From Intestinimonas butyriciproducens (GTDB lineage: Bacteria > Bacillota > Clostridia > Oscillospirales > Oscillospiraceae), in assembly GCF_004154955.1 (NCBI RefSeq), contig NZ_CP011524.1:1736001-1800000 (forward strand): a DNA stretch of 64,000 bases. Direction: 5' to 3'. Positions 1-8,611 of the stretch are shown one piece after another (within the stretch, counting starts at the first letter, position 1; each line of letters opens with the position of its first letter). A program made the position numbers and the translations under genes. The notes under the pieces are model-generated. The model was given only the letters and a program-made list of their open reading frames with translations, was not told where the DNA came from and made no database searches.

Positions 1-1
1 G

Positions 2-211
2 AATCGGGACAACCGGCGCTACGACCGCAAATTCCAGGCGCTGTGGTCCTACCGTCTGGTCTTTTCCTTCACGACAGATGCCGGTATTCTGGAACCCTTG
101 AACGGCCGGAGCTGGCAGGTCGATCATGTGGATTTTGTGGATGAGTATTTCGGCAAGGCGCTTCCCGGTGCGTCATTCAACGGCAAAACTCGCACACTTC
201 CAAACAAATGA
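2..211 (+). CDS. C-terminal end of an unrecognised protein (5' truncated by window)
   Basis: The reading frame is open from base 2 to a TGA at 209-211 and gives the last 69 residues of a protein that starts before the window. The fragment is rich in charged and aromatic residues (a DHVDFVDEYFGK stretch is visible) and has no membrane segment. I do not recognise the family and assign no function. Codon use has GC-rich third positions like its neighbours, which supports real coding. A perfect 14-bp hairpin begins 13 bases after the stop, so the gene probably ends its own transcript and is not joined to the pot operon. Confidence 0.6.
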   Translation, partial: NRDNRRYDRKFQALWSYRLVFSFTTDAGILEPLNGRSWQVDHVDFVDEYFGKALPGASFNGKTRTLPNK

Positions 212-224
212 GCCGTGATAAAGT

Positions 225-260
225 GCCCCCTGACGCAGAAGAAGCACTGCGTCAGGGGGC
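225..260. terminator. Perfect 14-bp inverted repeat after the first gene
   Basis: Bases 225-238 (GCCCCCTGACGCAG) pair exactly with 247-260 around an 8-base loop. The stem is very GC-rich. Only a weak T-run (CCCTTTTG, about 15 bases later) follows, so this is either a poor intrinsic terminator or an mRNA 3'-end stabiliser. Confidence 0.5.
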
Positions 261-520
261 GTTGCTGCGCTGCCCTTTTGTTCCGGAATTCGACAGCCAA
301 TCACGCCGGGTACTTCAGGGCCACTAATTCCTCCAGGTTCTCACAAAGCCTTCTTCTCTTTGTGGGCGGTTGCCGTTTATCTACCTGTGAGCGGTGGAGC
401 CGCTCTGGATCGAAAGCCAAAGAAAAACGTACCTTTTCCCTCTTGTTTCTCAGCACCTGTACAGGCGAGATGAGATGTAATAAACCCTGGCCCAAAATCC
501 TTCAAAAATTTACTTGGAAT
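261..520. other. Non-coding stretch between the first gene and the pot promoter
   Basis: Together with its flanks this is a gap of about 410 bases between two stops/starts. It holds the hairpin before it and the pot promoter after it. A 64-codon minus-strand reading frame opens from a TTG at 495, but its only purine-rich site lies 2 bases from the start and the product resembles nothing I know. I see no structured RNA, repeat or mobile-element end. Confidence 0.5.
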
Positions 521-524
521 TGCA

Positions 525-553
525 TTGACTTTTCCGGCGATACCATATATATT
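525..553 (+). promoter_or_regulatory. Sigma-A type promoter of the potABCD operon
   Basis: TTGACT at 525-530 and TATATT at 548-553 are separated by exactly 17 bases. Transcription would start near 560, leaving a leader of about 65 bases before potA. No operator or riboswitch is visible in the leader. Confidence 0.78.
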
Positions 554-624
554 GAAGCTTGCTATATTTCGTGCGATTTCGGGGCCTGTGAAGGCGGGCC
601 TCCTGACAGAACGGGGGAGGATAA

Positions 625-1749
625 ATGTCCAAAGAGCTCATCCGCTTGTCGGATCTCAGAATGGTGTTTGATGATGAGGTCGTGCTGAACTCCATCAACC
701 TCTATATCAACGATAAGGAATTCCTCACGCTGCTCGGCCCCAGTGGCTGTGGCAAGACAACCACTCTGCGGATCATCGGTGGTTTTCAGTCGCCCACCTC
801 TGGAGACGTGTTTTTCGACGGCGTGAGGATTAATGATGTTCCTCCCCATAAGCGGAAGGTCAACACCGTATTCCAGAAGTACGCCCTGTTTACCCATATG
901 AACCTTTTTGAAAACATCGCTTTCGGCCTGCGGATCGCCAAGGTGCCCGAAAAAGAGATCGAACAGCGGGTTAACGAGGCCCTGGAACTGGTCAATCTCC
1001 CCGGCTATGGCAAGCGCAGCGTGGATTCTCTCTCCGGCGGTCAGCAGCAGCGGATTGCCATCGCCCGCGCGATTGTCAACCGTCCCCAAGTCCTCCTTCT
1101 CGATGAACCTTTGGGTGCGTTAGACCTGAAACTGCGCAAGGATATGCAGATCGAGCTGAAGAAGATCCAGCAGCAGGTGGGGATCACCTTTATCTACGTG
1201 ACCCACGACCAAGAGGAGGCCCTCACCATGTCCGACACCATCGTGGTCATGGACAAGGGGAACATCCAGCAGATTGGCTCTCCCACCGATATCTACAATG
1301 AGCCCAAGAACGCATTCGTGGCCGATTTCATCGGGGAGTCCAACATCATTGACGGCATCATGCATGCCGATGGTGTGGTAGGCATGTATGGAAAGAAATT
1401 TTCCTGCGTAGACAGCGGCTTTCAAAAAGATGAGCCGGTGGATGTGGTCATTCGCCCCGAGGATATCGATATCGTGCCGGAAGAAGAGGGACAGCTCACG
1501 GGCACGGTTACGGAGGTCACCTTTAAGGGAGTCCACTATGACATCATCGTGGATTTCCGCGGTTTTAAGTGGCTCATTCAGACCACCGACTTCTCTCCTG
1601 TAGGGGCGAAAATCGGCGTGAAGATCGATCCTGACGGCTTCCATATCATGAAAAAGAGCTCCTATTCCGGCAAGTTCGGCGACTACAGCTCCTACAGCGA
1701 CGAGTATGACGAGCTCAGTGAAGACGCGGAGGACGCCGATGAAGAATAA
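625..1749 (+). CDS. potA: Spermidine/putrescine ABC transporter, ATP-binding protein PotA
   Basis: Cytoplasmic ATPase that powers uptake of polyamines through the PotBC channel. The 374-residue product shows Walker A GPSGCGKT (residues 38-45), signature LSGGQQQR (136-143), Walker B LLLDEP (157-162), a D-loop, the switch histidine near 194, and a C-terminal TOBE-like region from about 240 that is typical of this importer class. The last ~20 residues form a very acidic tail. ATG 625 has GGGGGAGG at 613-620. It is the first gene of potABCD, and its 3' end overlaps potB by 11 bases. Family membership is clear; the polyamine specificity rests on the PotD-type neighbour. Confidence 0.93.
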   Translation: MSKELIRLSDLRMVFDDEVVLNSINLYINDKEFLTLLGPSGCGKTTTLRIIGGFQSPTSGDVFFDGVRINDVPPHKRKVNTVFQKYALFTHMNLFENIAFGLRIAKVPEKEIEQRVNEALELVNLPGYGKRSVDSLSGGQQQRIAIARAIVNRPQVLLLDEPLGALDLKLRKDMQIELKKIQQQVGITFIYVTHDQEEALTMSDTIVVMDKGNIQQIGSPTDIYNEPKNAFVADFIGESNIIDGIMHADGVVGMYGKKFSCVDSGFQKDEPVDVVIRPEDIDIVPEEEGQLTGTVTEVTFKGVHYDIIVDFRGFKWLIQTTDFSPVGAKIGVKIDPDGFHIMKKSSYSGKFGDYSSYSDEYDELSEDAEDADEE

Positions 1750-2548
1750 GGCGATCTCCTATCCATATGTGGGGTGGATGGGTCTTTTTGTGGTAGCCCC
1801 TATTCTCATCATTACCCTATATGCCTTTACCACCGACGGCGGCGGCTTTACCCTGTCCAATTTTCAGGATATGGCACAATACACCTCGGCTTTCGGCCGT
1901 TCTTTTCTTCTCGCAGCCATCGCAACAGTCGTCTGCCTTTTGATCGGCTATCCCCTTGCCTATCTGCTGGCGCGGGAATCCGGCTGGCTCCACCGCATGG
2001 CCAACATGCTCATTATGCTGCCTATGTGGATGAACTTTCTGCTCCGGACTTACTCCTGGAAATTTCTTTTGGAGCGCCATGGCCTTATCAACACCCTGCT
2101 GGGTCTTTTGGGACTGGGCCCCTTTCAGATGATTGACACCCAAGGTGCGATCGTGCTGGGCATGGTCTACAACTTTCTGCCCTACATGGTTCTGCCCATC
2201 TTTTCCGTCATTGAAAAAATCGACCCCAAAGTCATCGAGGCCGCGCAGGACTTAGGCGCGGACAGCATCACTGTATTTCGTCGTGTGATCCTGCCGCTCT
2301 CTCTCCCCGGCGTCCTTTCCGGAATCACCATGGTGTTCATCCCCTCTGTTTCCACCTTTGCCATCTCCCGCCTTTTGGGCGGCAGCAAGACGCTGCTGCT
2401 GGGCAACCTGATCGATATGCAGTTCTTGGGCAGTGCCTATAACCCCCATCTCGGCAGCGCCATTTCCCTAGTCATGATGGTGATCGTTATGGTCTGCATG
2501 GCTGTTATGAATCACTTCGGTGACGGAGAGGAGGGCGTGACGCTGTGA
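1739..2548 (+). CDS. potB: Spermidine/putrescine ABC transporter permease PotB
   Basis: Integral membrane permease that forms half of the polyamine channel. The 269-residue product has about six hydrophobic segments and the cytoplasmic EAA loop ([18 protein letters not shown], about residues 166-183) that docks on PotA. I start it at ATG 1739 because GGAGGA lies at 1728-1733 with 5-base spacing, inside the end of potA. An upstream ATG at 1706 in the same frame has no such site and would only add the acidic-tail codons of potA in another frame. The stop overlaps potC by four bases, indicating translational coupling. Confidence 0.92.
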   Translation: MKNKAISYPYVGWMGLFVVAPILIITLYAFTTDGGGFTLSNFQDMAQYTSAFGRSFLLAAIATVVCLLIGYPLAYLLARESGWLHRMANMLIMLPMWMNFLLRTYSWKFLLERHGLINTLLGLLGLGPFQMIDTQGAIVLGMVYNFLPYMVLPIFSVIEKIDPKVIEAAQDLGADSITVFRRVILPLSLPGVLSGITMVFIPSVSTFAISRLLGGSKTLLLGNLIDMQFLGSAYNPHLGSAISLVMMVIVMVCMAVMNHFGDGEEGVTL

Positions 2549-3402
2549 AAAAAAACGGTATTCTGGGGCGTTTTTTTCTTCTTCTCTGCTTTCTCTTTCT
2601 GTATGCGCCCATTCTGGTTCTGGTGGTCTTTTCCTTTAACGCATCCAAGTCCAAGGCGGTTTGGGCCGGTTTTACGCTGGACTGGTATGTAGAGCTGTTC
2701 CATAATGATATGATTTTGAACGCCCTCTGGGTCACGCTGGCCGTCTCCACCCTGGCCGCATTCCTTTCCACCATTATGGGCACCGCCGCAGCCATTGGAT
2801 TCCGAAATCTGAAGCGCAGGTCCCGCAACGTCTTCATGACCATCAATAACATTCCTCTGACCAACGCGGACATCATTACCGGCGTATCCATGATGCTCCT
2901 TTTTTTGTTTGGAGTGGCCGCGTTTAACGGCTCTCTTGGTCAGCTTCTGGGCGTGAAATGGAATATGGGGTTTGTAACCCTGCTTATCGCACATATCACC
3001 TTTGACGTGCCCAATGTGATCCTCTCCGTCATGCCCAAGCTACGTCAACTCGATCCCAATATCTATGAGGCGGCGCAGGACCTTGGCGACCACGGTTTTC
3101 ACGCTTTCCGCAGCGTCATTCTTCCGGAAATCATGCCGGGCGTGGTGAACGGTCTCATCATCGCCTTCACCTTGTCCATCGATGATTTCGTCATCAGTTA
3201 TTTTACCGCCGGCGCACAGACCCAGACTCTCTCCATGGTCATCTACTCCATGGCGAAAAAACGGGTCAGCCCTGAGATCAACGCCCTCTCCACCCTGCTC
3301 TTTGCAGCTGTGGTGATTCTGATGGTCATCGTCAATCTGCGTCAAGCCAGCCAAGAGCGCCGTCGTAAGATGCAGCAGGCAGCCCTCACCGCCCATTCCT
3401 GA
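2545..3402 (+). CDS. potC: Spermidine/putrescine ABC transporter permease PotC
   Basis: Second permease half of the polyamine importer, 285 residues with about six membrane segments. The EAA loop (YEAAQDLGDHGFHAFRSVIL) lies near residues 173-192. Translation begins at GTG 2545, which overlaps the potB stop as GTGA, with GGAGAGGAGGG just upstream. The N-terminus is [11 protein letters not shown] followed directly by a hydrophobic helix, normal for PotC. PotB and PotC together form the heterodimeric channel. No defect is visible. Confidence 0.92.
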   Translation: MKKNGILGRFFLLLCFLFLYAPILVLVVFSFNASKSKAVWAGFTLDWYVELFHNDMILNALWVTLAVSTLAAFLSTIMGTAAAIGFRNLKRRSRNVFMTINNIPLTNADIITGVSMMLLFLFGVAAFNGSLGQLLGVKWNMGFVTLLIAHITFDVPNVILSVMPKLRQLDPNIYEAAQDLGDHGFHAFRSVILPEIMPGVVNGLIIAFTLSIDDFVISYFTAGAQTQTLSMVIYSMAKKRVSPEINALSTLLFAAVVILMVIVNLRQASQERRRKMQQAALTAHS

Positions 3403-3475
3403 TTTGGTATCTGGGGCCGGATGACCCTTGGTATATCTCTATCCTTATTATTTTGAAAGGGGAAAAAGAAAGCAA

Positions 3476-4555
3476 TTGAAAAAGACTCTGGCATTGCTGC
3501 TGGCCTCAGCCAGTGTGCTCACCCTGGCTCTCACCGCTTGCGGTGGGAGCGGAACTTCGTCCGGCAACGACGCCTCCGGCGGCGTGGTCAACGTCTACAA
3601 CTGGGGCGAATACATCGATATGTCGGTGCTAGACGACTTTACGGCCGAAACCGGGATCAAGGTCAATTACCAGACCTATGACTCCAATGAAGCGATGTAT
3701 GGCAAGTTGGCCGGCGGGTCCGGCGGCTATGACGTGATCATTCCTTCCGATTATATGATTGGGCAGATGATCGAGGAGGATATGCTGGAGCCCTTGAATT
3801 TTGATCATATCCCTAATTTTCAGGATATCGACCCTTCCCTGCTGAACCCCGAATATGATCCCGAAAATCTTTACTCCGTGCCCTATATGTTTGGTATTTT
3901 GGGCATTATCTATAATCCTACCATGGTGGACGAGGGCGAGGATATGGAGACTTGGGATGTTCTCTGGAATGAAAAATATGCCGGGGACATCCTTATGTTC
4001 GACAATTCTCGGGACACCATTGGTATCTCACTCAAACGCCTGGGCTACTCTTATAACACCACAGACTCCGCACAAATCGAAGAGGCTGTGGATCAGTTGA
4101 TTGCGCAGAAGCCCCTTTTGCAGGCCTATGTTATGGATGATATTTTTGAAAAGTTGGAGGGCGAGAACGCGGCCATCGGCGTCTATTATTACGGGGACTA
4201 TCTGACCATGAAAGAAAATAACGACGTCCTGGCCTTTGCCCTGCCCCGTGAGGGTACTAACCGCTATGTGGACGCCATGTGCATTCCCAAAGGCGCTGAA
4301 AACAAGGAGAACGCCGAAAAGTTCATCAACTTTATGTGCTCCACTGCCGCAGGCCTTAAAAACTGTGAGGAGACTTGGTATTCCACGCCCCTGCTCTCCG
4401 TCCGCGAGGAGTTGGGGGCCGAGGTAGTCGAAGACTCCTTCGCCTATCCCGACATGGCCTTTATGTCCGAGCAGTGCGAAACCTTCTCCTGCCTGCCAGC
4501 TGAGATCCGCACGCTCTACAATGATCAGTGGGTCCGTCTGATGAACGCCTCCTGA
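3476..4555 (+). CDS. potD: Polyamine-binding lipoprotein PotD
   Basis: Extracellular solute-binding protein that delivers spermidine or putrescine to PotBC, anchored to the membrane by lipid. From TTG 3476 the product is 359 residues and begins with a clean lipoprotein signal: MKKT, a hydrophobic core, then the lipobox LTAC with the acylated cysteine at residue 22. Starting further upstream (ATG 3428) would put a charged YYFERGKRKQ stretch before the signal, so I reject it. A GGGG site lies 13 bases before the TTG, which is somewhat far. The mature part opens with VNVYNWGEYID, typical of PotD/PotF. Last gene of the operon, followed directly by an intrinsic terminator. Confidence 0.9.
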   Translation: MKKTLALLLASASVLTLALTACGGSGTSSGNDASGGVVNVYNWGEYIDMSVLDDFTAETGIKVNYQTYDSNEAMYGKLAGGSGGYDVIIPSDYMIGQMIEEDMLEPLNFDHIPNFQDIDPSLLNPEYDPENLYSVPYMFGILGIIYNPTMVDEGEDMETWDVLWNEKYAGDILMFDNSRDTIGISLKRLGYSYNTTDSAQIEEAVDQLIAQKPLLQAYVMDDIFEKLEGENAAIGVYYYGDYLTMKENNDVLAFALPREGTNRYVDAMCIPKGAENKENAEKFINFMCSTAAGLKNCEETWYSTPLLSVREELGAEVVEDSFAYPDMAFMSEQCETFSCLPAEIRTLYNDQWVRLMNAS

Positions 4556-4561
4556 CACATG

Positions 4562-4595
4562 ACCCGTCCGCCGTGCTTCCGGCGGACGGGTTTTT
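4562..4595 (+). terminator. Intrinsic terminator of potABCD
   Basis: Bases 4562-4573 (ACCCGTCCGCCG) pair perfectly with 4580-4591 around a 6-base loop, and TTTTT follows at 4591-4595. It begins seven bases after the potD stop. Confidence 0.92.
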
Positions 4596-4598
4596 CTC

Positions 4599-4627
4599 TT
4601 GCAAACAGGCGAAATTTGGGCTACACT
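4599..4627 (+). promoter_or_regulatory. Promoter for the thioesterase-deacylase pair
   Basis: TTGCAA at 4599-4604 and TACACT at 4622-4627 are 17 bases apart, directly after the pot terminator and 37 bases before the next start codon. The boxes match the consensus in four of six positions each. Confidence 0.55.
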
Positions 4628-4663
4628 ATTACCAATTCTACTTTTACAAAGGAGTTGTTTCTT

Positions 4664-5059
4664 ATGTCGCTTGTCATCGGCCTGAAGGGCCGTGCCGAGA
4701 CCGTGGTCACTGACCAGAATACTGCCGCTGCCGCAGGCTCCGGTCTTGTCCCCGTATTTGCCACCCCCTGGATGGTGGCCCTGATGGAGCACGCCGCAGT
4801 CGACGCCACGGCCGGCTGCCTCTCTGAGGGTGAGGGCACCGTGGGGACCCGCCTAGACATCACTCACGACGCCGCCACTCCCATCGGCATGAAGGTCTGG
4901 GCAGAGGCGGAACTCACAGAAATCAATGGCAAGGCCCTCACCTTCTCCGTAGTGGCCTATGACGAGAGCGGCCTGATCGGAAAAGGGGTCCACGGGCGCT
5001 TTATCATCGCCGTAGACCGCTTCCTGGCCAAGGCTGAAAAGAAGAGAGAGGTCCGGTAA
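4664..5059 (+). CDS. FlK-like hot-dog-fold acyl-CoA thioesterase
   Basis: Probable single-domain (131 residues) thioesterase that hydrolyses a small acyl-CoA. The sequence follows the fluoroacetyl-CoA thioesterase (FlK) pattern: T34, E42 and H68 sit at the same relative spacing (8 and 26) as the FlK triad Thr42-Glu50-His76. The surrounding blocks ATPWMVALMEHAA and THDAATPIGM are those of the family. ATG 4664 has AAAGGAG at 4648-4654; an in-frame ATG at 4559 lies inside the pot terminator and is rejected. The next gene follows after one base, so the two are co-transcribed. The natural substrate is unknown; resistance to fluoroacetate is only one possibility. Confidence 0.8.
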   Translation: MSLVIGLKGRAETVVTDQNTAAAAGSGLVPVFATPWMVALMEHAAVDATAGCLSEGEGTVGTRLDITHDAATPIGMKVWAEAELTEINGKALTFSVVAYDESGLIGKGVHGRFIIAVDRFLAKAEKKREVR

Positions 5060-5060
5060 C

Positions 5061-5540
5061 ATGGCGATTGAAAAGGTGCGCGCCTTTTTCCGGACGAAGG
5101 GGCTGGAAGATCGGATTCGGGAGTTTGACGTCTCCAGCGCCACTGTGGAGCTGGCGGCGCAGGCTGTGGGTTGTGAACCGGCCCGCATTGGCAAGACCCT
5201 CTCCTTTCTCCATGAGGACGGGGCGCTTCTCATTGTCTGCGCCGGGGACGCCAAAATCGACAACAGCAAGTTCAAAGGGCAGTTCCACCATAAAGCCACC
5301 ATGCTTACGCCGGATCAGGTCCTGGAATTTACCGGAGATATCATTGGCGGCGTATGTCCCTTCGCGATTGAGCACTCCAATGTGATCACCTATCTGGATA
5401 TCTCACTGCAGCGCTTCACCACTGTCTTTCCTGCGGCAGGAAGCGCCAACTCCGCCGTAGAGCTCTCCCTGTCTGAGCTGGAACAGTGCGCCGGGAGCGC
5501 GGGATGGATCGATGTATGCAAAGGCTGGCAGGAGACTTGA
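5061..5540 (+). CDS. YbaK/EbsC-family aminoacyl-tRNA deacylase
   Basis: Probable trans-editing enzyme that removes a wrongly attached amino acid from tRNA; family members act on Cys-tRNA(Pro) or Ala-tRNA(Pro). The 159-residue length equals a free-standing YbaK/ProX domain. The conserved lysine is K45 in the ARIGKTLSF block, followed by the LIVCAGDAKID strand and a GGVCPFAI segment that usually lines the active site. ATG 5061 lies one base after the thioesterase stop, so translation is probably coupled. Which mis-charged tRNA is the target cannot be told from sequence. Confidence 0.85.
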   Translation: MAIEKVRAFFRTKGLEDRIREFDVSSATVELAAQAVGCEPARIGKTLSFLHEDGALLIVCAGDAKIDNSKFKGQFHHKATMLTPDQVLEFTGDIIGGVCPFAIEHSNVITYLDISLQRFTTVFPAAGSANSAVELSLSELEQCAGSAGWIDVCKGWQET

Positions 5541-5609
5541 GAAGAATCGGCAGCCACTGAAGCTCTGACCGCCGGTCTTTTGAGCCGTGAGCAGCTCCAA
5601 AAGCTTTTA

Positions 5610-5662
5610 CAATAAAAACCGGGTGTGCGCCCTTGTTTTTGGCGCACACCCGGTTTTTATTG
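5610..5662. terminator. Bidirectional intrinsic terminator between deacylase gene and his operon
   Basis: Bases 5610-5631 pair perfectly with 5641-5662: a 22-bp stem with a 9-base loop. The stem has A-rich and T-rich outer ends, so it provides a U-tract in both directions. It ends two bases before the hisE stop and serves the two convergent transcripts. Confidence 0.93.
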
Positions 5663-5663
5663 C

Positions 5664-5990
5664 TCAACTCTCATGGTCGCTCTGATGGAAGGTTTTCAGA
5701 TTGCCGATTTTTTGACTTCGGCGGTCCAGCTCGTCCATAACTGCCTCAAGAGGGATGTTCTGTTCCACCATCAGCACAGTGAGGTGGTAGAGCAGATCGG
5801 AAATCTCTCCCACGGTCTCCTCCTGTATGCCGTTTTTGGCCGCGATCAAGGTCTCGCTGCACTCTTCCCCCACCTTTTTGAGTATCTTGTCCAGTCCCTT
5901 CTCAAAGAGATAGTAGGTATATGAGCCCTCCTGTGGGTTGACACGGCGGTCCTGAACCACGGTATAAAGCTTTTTCCATGTGTCGTTCAT
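5664..5990 (-). CDS. hisE: Phosphoribosyl-ATP pyrophosphatase HisE
   Basis: Hydrolyses phosphoribosyl-ATP to phosphoribosyl-AMP, the second step of histidine synthesis. The 108-residue protein is the usual size for the stand-alone all-alpha MazG-like enzyme. It contains the metal-binding helix KVGEECSETLIAAKN and the second acidic helix EISDLLYHLTVLM. Its ATG overlaps the hisI stop by four bases. It is the last gene of the his operon and is followed immediately by the shared terminator. Separate hisI and hisE genes, rather than the fused hisIE, are typical of many Firmicutes. Confidence 0.95.
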   Translation of the reverse strand: MNDTWKKLYTVVQDRRVNPQEGSYTYYLFEKGLDKILKKVGEECSETLIAAKNGIQEETVGEISDLLYHLTVLMVEQNIPLEAVMDELDRRSQKIGNLKTFHQSDHES

Positions 5991-6316
5991 CTTCCGTCCT
6001 CCTGAATGAGATTAAAAAAGCAGCTTCTGGCTCCTGTATGGCAGGCAGGGCCGTCCGGCCGGCAGAAATACAGCAGCGTATCGGTGTCGCAGTCCGTCAG
6101 AATTTTGACGACATGGAGGAAGTTGCCCGAGGTCTCCCCCTTATTCCACAACTGTTTCCGGCTGCGACTCCAAAACCATGCAGTCCGTGTCTTTAGCGTC
6201 AAGTCCACCGCCTCGCGGTTGGTGAACCCCAGCATCAAAACATCTTTTGTATCTGCATCCTGGATGATAACAGGAATCAAATCTGATTTCTGAAACAGTT
6301 GATCCAGCTCAAACAT
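5987..6316 (-). CDS. hisI: Phosphoribosyl-AMP cyclohydrolase HisI
   Basis: Opens the purine ring of phosphoribosyl-AMP, step three of histidine synthesis. The 109-residue product shows the family blocks VLMLGFTNREA, WFWSRSRKQLWNKGETSGN and the zinc/magnesium region with DCDTDTLLYFC and CHTGARSCF, which supplies the metal-binding cysteines. It is a monofunctional protein; HisE is encoded just downstream with a 4-base overlap. Upstream, after a 10-base gap, lies a small unrecognised gene. Confidence 0.95.
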   Translation of the reverse strand: MFELDQLFQKSDLIPVIIQDADTKDVLMLGFTNREAVDLTLKTRTAWFWSRSRKQLWNKGETSGNFLHVVKILTDCDTDTLLYFCRPDGPACHTGARSCFFNLIQEDGR

Positions 6317-6326
6317 GGCGTTCCTC

Positions 6327-6521
6327 TCATTTCTCCCAGGGCGGCGTCTCCTCTTTCCAATCCCATGGGTCCTCTTTTCTGCCTTTCTCCCGCTTTACCG
6401 ACCTCTTTGGGGTGGCTTTCATTGTCTTCTCTCGCCTGGTCCTCCCCGTCCCCGAGGAAAATGCGGCCTCCGTAAGTTCGCCGACAACATCCAAAGCCAG
6501 CTCGATGATATCATCCAGCAT
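6327..6521 (-). CDS. Small unrecognised protein within the his operon
   Basis: A 64-codon frame fills the space between hisF and hisI. Its ATG (6521) lies four bases after the hisF stop and is preceded by a good GAGGTGA site with 5-base spacing, so it is likely translated. The product has an acidic helical first half (LDDIIELALDVVGELTEAA) and a basic, proline- and tryptophan-containing tail (RREKT...KRSVKREKGRK...PWDWKEE). There is no signal peptide, membrane segment or cysteine. I recognise no family. Its position suggests a link to histidine synthesis or merely retention by coupling; no function is assigned. Confidence 0.6.
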   Translation of the reverse strand: MLDDIIELALDVVGELTEAAFSSGTGRTRREKTMKATPKRSVKREKGRKEDPWDWKEETPPWEK

Positions 6522-6525
6522 ACCG

Positions 6526-7281
6526 TCACCTCACAGGGATATTCCGCGCTCTGAGGAACTCCTTGACCACCGGAACCGTCAGCTCTCCAAAGTGAAAAAG
6601 AGAAGCCGCCAGCGCGGCGTCGCAGCCGGTGGTCTCAAAGGCCTGGGCAAAGTGCTCCAGTGAGCCGCAGCCACCCGAAGCGATCACGGGGATCCCCACC
6701 GCCGCAGTGACCTCCCGCGTCATGTCCAAATCAAATCCAGTCTTGGTCCCGTCGGCATCCATGGAGGTGAGAAGGATCTCACCTGCCCCCAGTGCTTCCC
6801 CTTTCTTGGCCCACTCCACTGCATCCAGCCCCGTGGGGGTGCGGCCTCCCGCCACCACCACCTCATAGGTGCCGTCGCCCCTGCTTCTGGCGTCGATAGC
6901 CAGGACCACACACTGCGAGCCAAACCGTTCCGCCGCCCGCGAAATAAGGGTGGGGTCCTTCACTGCGGCGGAATTTACAGAAATCTTGTCCGCCCCTGCC
7001 CGCAACAAAAGTTGAAAATCCTCCAGTGTGCGGATTCCTCCTCCCACCGTCAAAGGGACAAAAACCTGCTCCGCCGTCCGCTCCACTACATCGGCCACCG
7101 TGGCCCGGCCATCACTGGTGGCTGTAATATCCAAAAACACAATTTCATCTGCGCCCTGATCGGAATAATAGCGCGCCAACTCCACCGGATCCCCCGCATC
7201 CCGAATCTGGACGAAATTGACTCCCTTGACGACTCGGCCATCCCGCACATCCAAGCAGGGAATGATCCGCTTGGCTAACAT
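6526..7281 (-). CDS. hisF: Imidazole glycerol phosphate synthase, cyclase subunit HisF
   Basis: Together with HisH converts PRFAR and ammonia to imidazole glycerol phosphate and AICAR. The 251-residue protein is a (beta/alpha)8 barrel. The two catalytic aspartates are present at D11 (IPCLDV) and D130 (LAIDARS), the positions used in the well-studied Thermotoga enzyme. Phosphate-binding GGGIR and ASGGCGS motifs are intact. It overlaps the hisA stop by seven bases, so the two barrels are translationally coupled. Confidence 0.97.
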   Translation of the reverse strand: MLAKRIIPCLDVRDGRVVKGVNFVQIRDAGDPVELARYYSDQGADEIVFLDITATSDGRATVADVVERTAEQVFVPLTVGGGIRTLEDFQLLLRAGADKISVNSAAVKDPTLISRAAERFGSQCVVLAIDARSRGDGTYEVVVAGGRTPTGLDAVEWAKKGEALGAGEILLTSMDADGTKTGFDLDMTREVTAAVGIPVIASGGCGSLEHFAQAFETTGCDAALAASLFHFGELTVPVVKEFLRARNIPVR

Positions 7282-8000
7282 TGTGCCCCCGCCTCCTTTA
7301 TGGCCTCCGCCAAGTCAATGGTTCCGGCGTAATATGCCTTTCCAATGATGGCTCCATAGAGCCCCATATCCCGCAGGCGCCTGACGTCATCCAGCGTAGT
7401 CACCCCACCGGACGCCACAATATCACAATTGACGGCACGCTGAAGATCGGAGAGCTGCACAAAGGAGGGGCCGGAGAGCATACCATCTGTCGCAATATCT
7501 GTAAAGATAATTGTCCTTACGCCTTTTCCCTCCATCTGCCGCGCAAATTCCACGCAGTCCAAGCCCGAGTCTTCCTCCCAGCCGGCGGTTCGCACCCTGC
7601 CGTTCAGGCAATCAATCCCAACGGCTACTCTCTCGGAGCCCCACTGCGAGAGGGCATAGTCCACCACTTCGGGATGTGAGACTGCGGCGGAGCCGATCAC
7701 AGCTCTTGCTGCACCGGACTCCACCACCGTAATGACATCCGGTATGGATTTGATACCCCCCCCCAGTTCCACCCGCAGGCCGGACTGCTGAATCACTTCG
7801 TAAATATAGGGGAAGTTCTTTCTCACTCCGTCCCTCGCACCATCCAAATCCACCATATGAACCCATTTGGCTCCGGCATCTGCAAACCGCTTTGCGGTCT
7901 CCAATGCGCTGTCTGCCACTTGATGTGCGGTACGAAACACGCCCTTATGAAGGCGGACGCAGCGACCATCCTTCATATCTATGGCCGGTAAAAGTATCAT
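7275..8000 (-). CDS. hisA: ProFAR isomerase HisA
   Basis: Isomerises the aminoaldose ProFAR to the aminoketose PRFAR. The start is ATG 8000 ([14 protein letters not shown]), which overlaps the hisH stop as ATGA; the longer upstream frame only reads hisH sequence. The 241-residue barrel has catalytic D8 and a second aspartate at about residue 130 (VGIDCLNG), with phosphate-binding GGGIKS and ASGGVT loops. Like HisF it is a half-barrel duplication. Nothing suggests the dual TrpF/HisA type. Confidence 0.96.
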   Translation of the reverse strand: MILLPAIDMKDGRCVRLHKGVFRTAHQVADSALETAKRFADAGAKWVHMVDLDGARDGVRKNFPYIYEVIQQSGLRVELGGGIKSIPDVITVVESGAARAVIGSAAVSHPEVVDYALSQWGSERVAVGIDCLNGRVRTAGWEEDSGLDCVEFARQMEGKGVRTIIFTDIATDGMLSGPSFVQLSDLQRAVNCDIVASGGVTTLDDVRRLRDMGLYGAIIGKAYYAGTIDLAEAIKEAGAQC

Positions 8001-8611
8001 TGGTTCAACTCCCCAAAATTTTTCAGAATCTGCAGCCCGGTTTCTCCACTTTTCTCCGGATGGAACTGGCAGCCAAACACAGTCCCATGGGATACCGCGG
8101 CCACCACCGAAGGTCCATACTCGGTACGGGCGATCACGTCGCCCTCGTCGGCGGCTACGCCACAGTAGGAATGTACAAAATAGACGTATTTCCCATCCTC
8201 CAGCCCCCGGAAGAGCGGGGACCCGTTCTGAAATCGAAGGCTGTTCCAACCGATATGGGGCAGCTTGCAGTCGGTCTCAAGCCGCTTTACACGGCCATGG
8301 ACAAGTCCTAACCCTTTACATGCCCTAACCTCTTCCCCCTCGTCAAACAGGAGCTGCATCCCCAGGCATATCCCCAAAATCGGCTTTTTCTCTGCCTGCA
8401 CGGCCAAGACCCGGTCCAACCCCGGAGCCCGCAGCCGCTCCATTGCGTCCGGGAAGGCGCCGACCCCCGGCAGAATGATGGCATCCGCCCGTTCCAACTC
8501 CTTTGCGTCACTGGTGATACATGTCTTCATCCCCAGGTATGTCATGGCATTGGTCACACTTTTTAAATTCCCGACTCCATAATCCACAATTGCCGTAAAG
8601 CTATTTGACAT
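7997..8611 (-). CDS. hisH: Imidazole glycerol phosphate synthase, glutaminase subunit HisH
   Basis: Class I glutamine amidotransferase that supplies ammonia to HisF. The 204-residue product carries the complete catalytic triad: C82 in GICLGMQ, and H184 and E186 in FHPEKSG. The N-terminal DYGVGNLKSV loop is characteristic of HisH. Its ATG shares one base with the hisB stop (TAATG arrangement), and its own stop overlaps the hisA start by four bases. Confidence 0.97.
   Translation of the reverse strand: MSNSFTAIVDYGVGNLKSVTNAMTYLGMKTCITSDAKELERADAIILPGVGAFPDAMERLRAPGLDRVLAVQAEKKPILGICLGMQLLFDEGEEVRACKGLGLVHGRVKRLETDCKLPHIGWNSLRFQNGSPLFRGLEDGKYVYFVHSYCGVAADEGDVIARTEYGPSVVAAVSHGTVFGCQFHPEKSGETGLQILKNFGELNQ

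Noticed and set aside
301-495. Minus-strand 64-codon frame in the gap before potA
   Set aside because: It would need a TTG start only two bases from a purine run, its product matches nothing, and it opposes the pot leader region. Evidence too weak to call.
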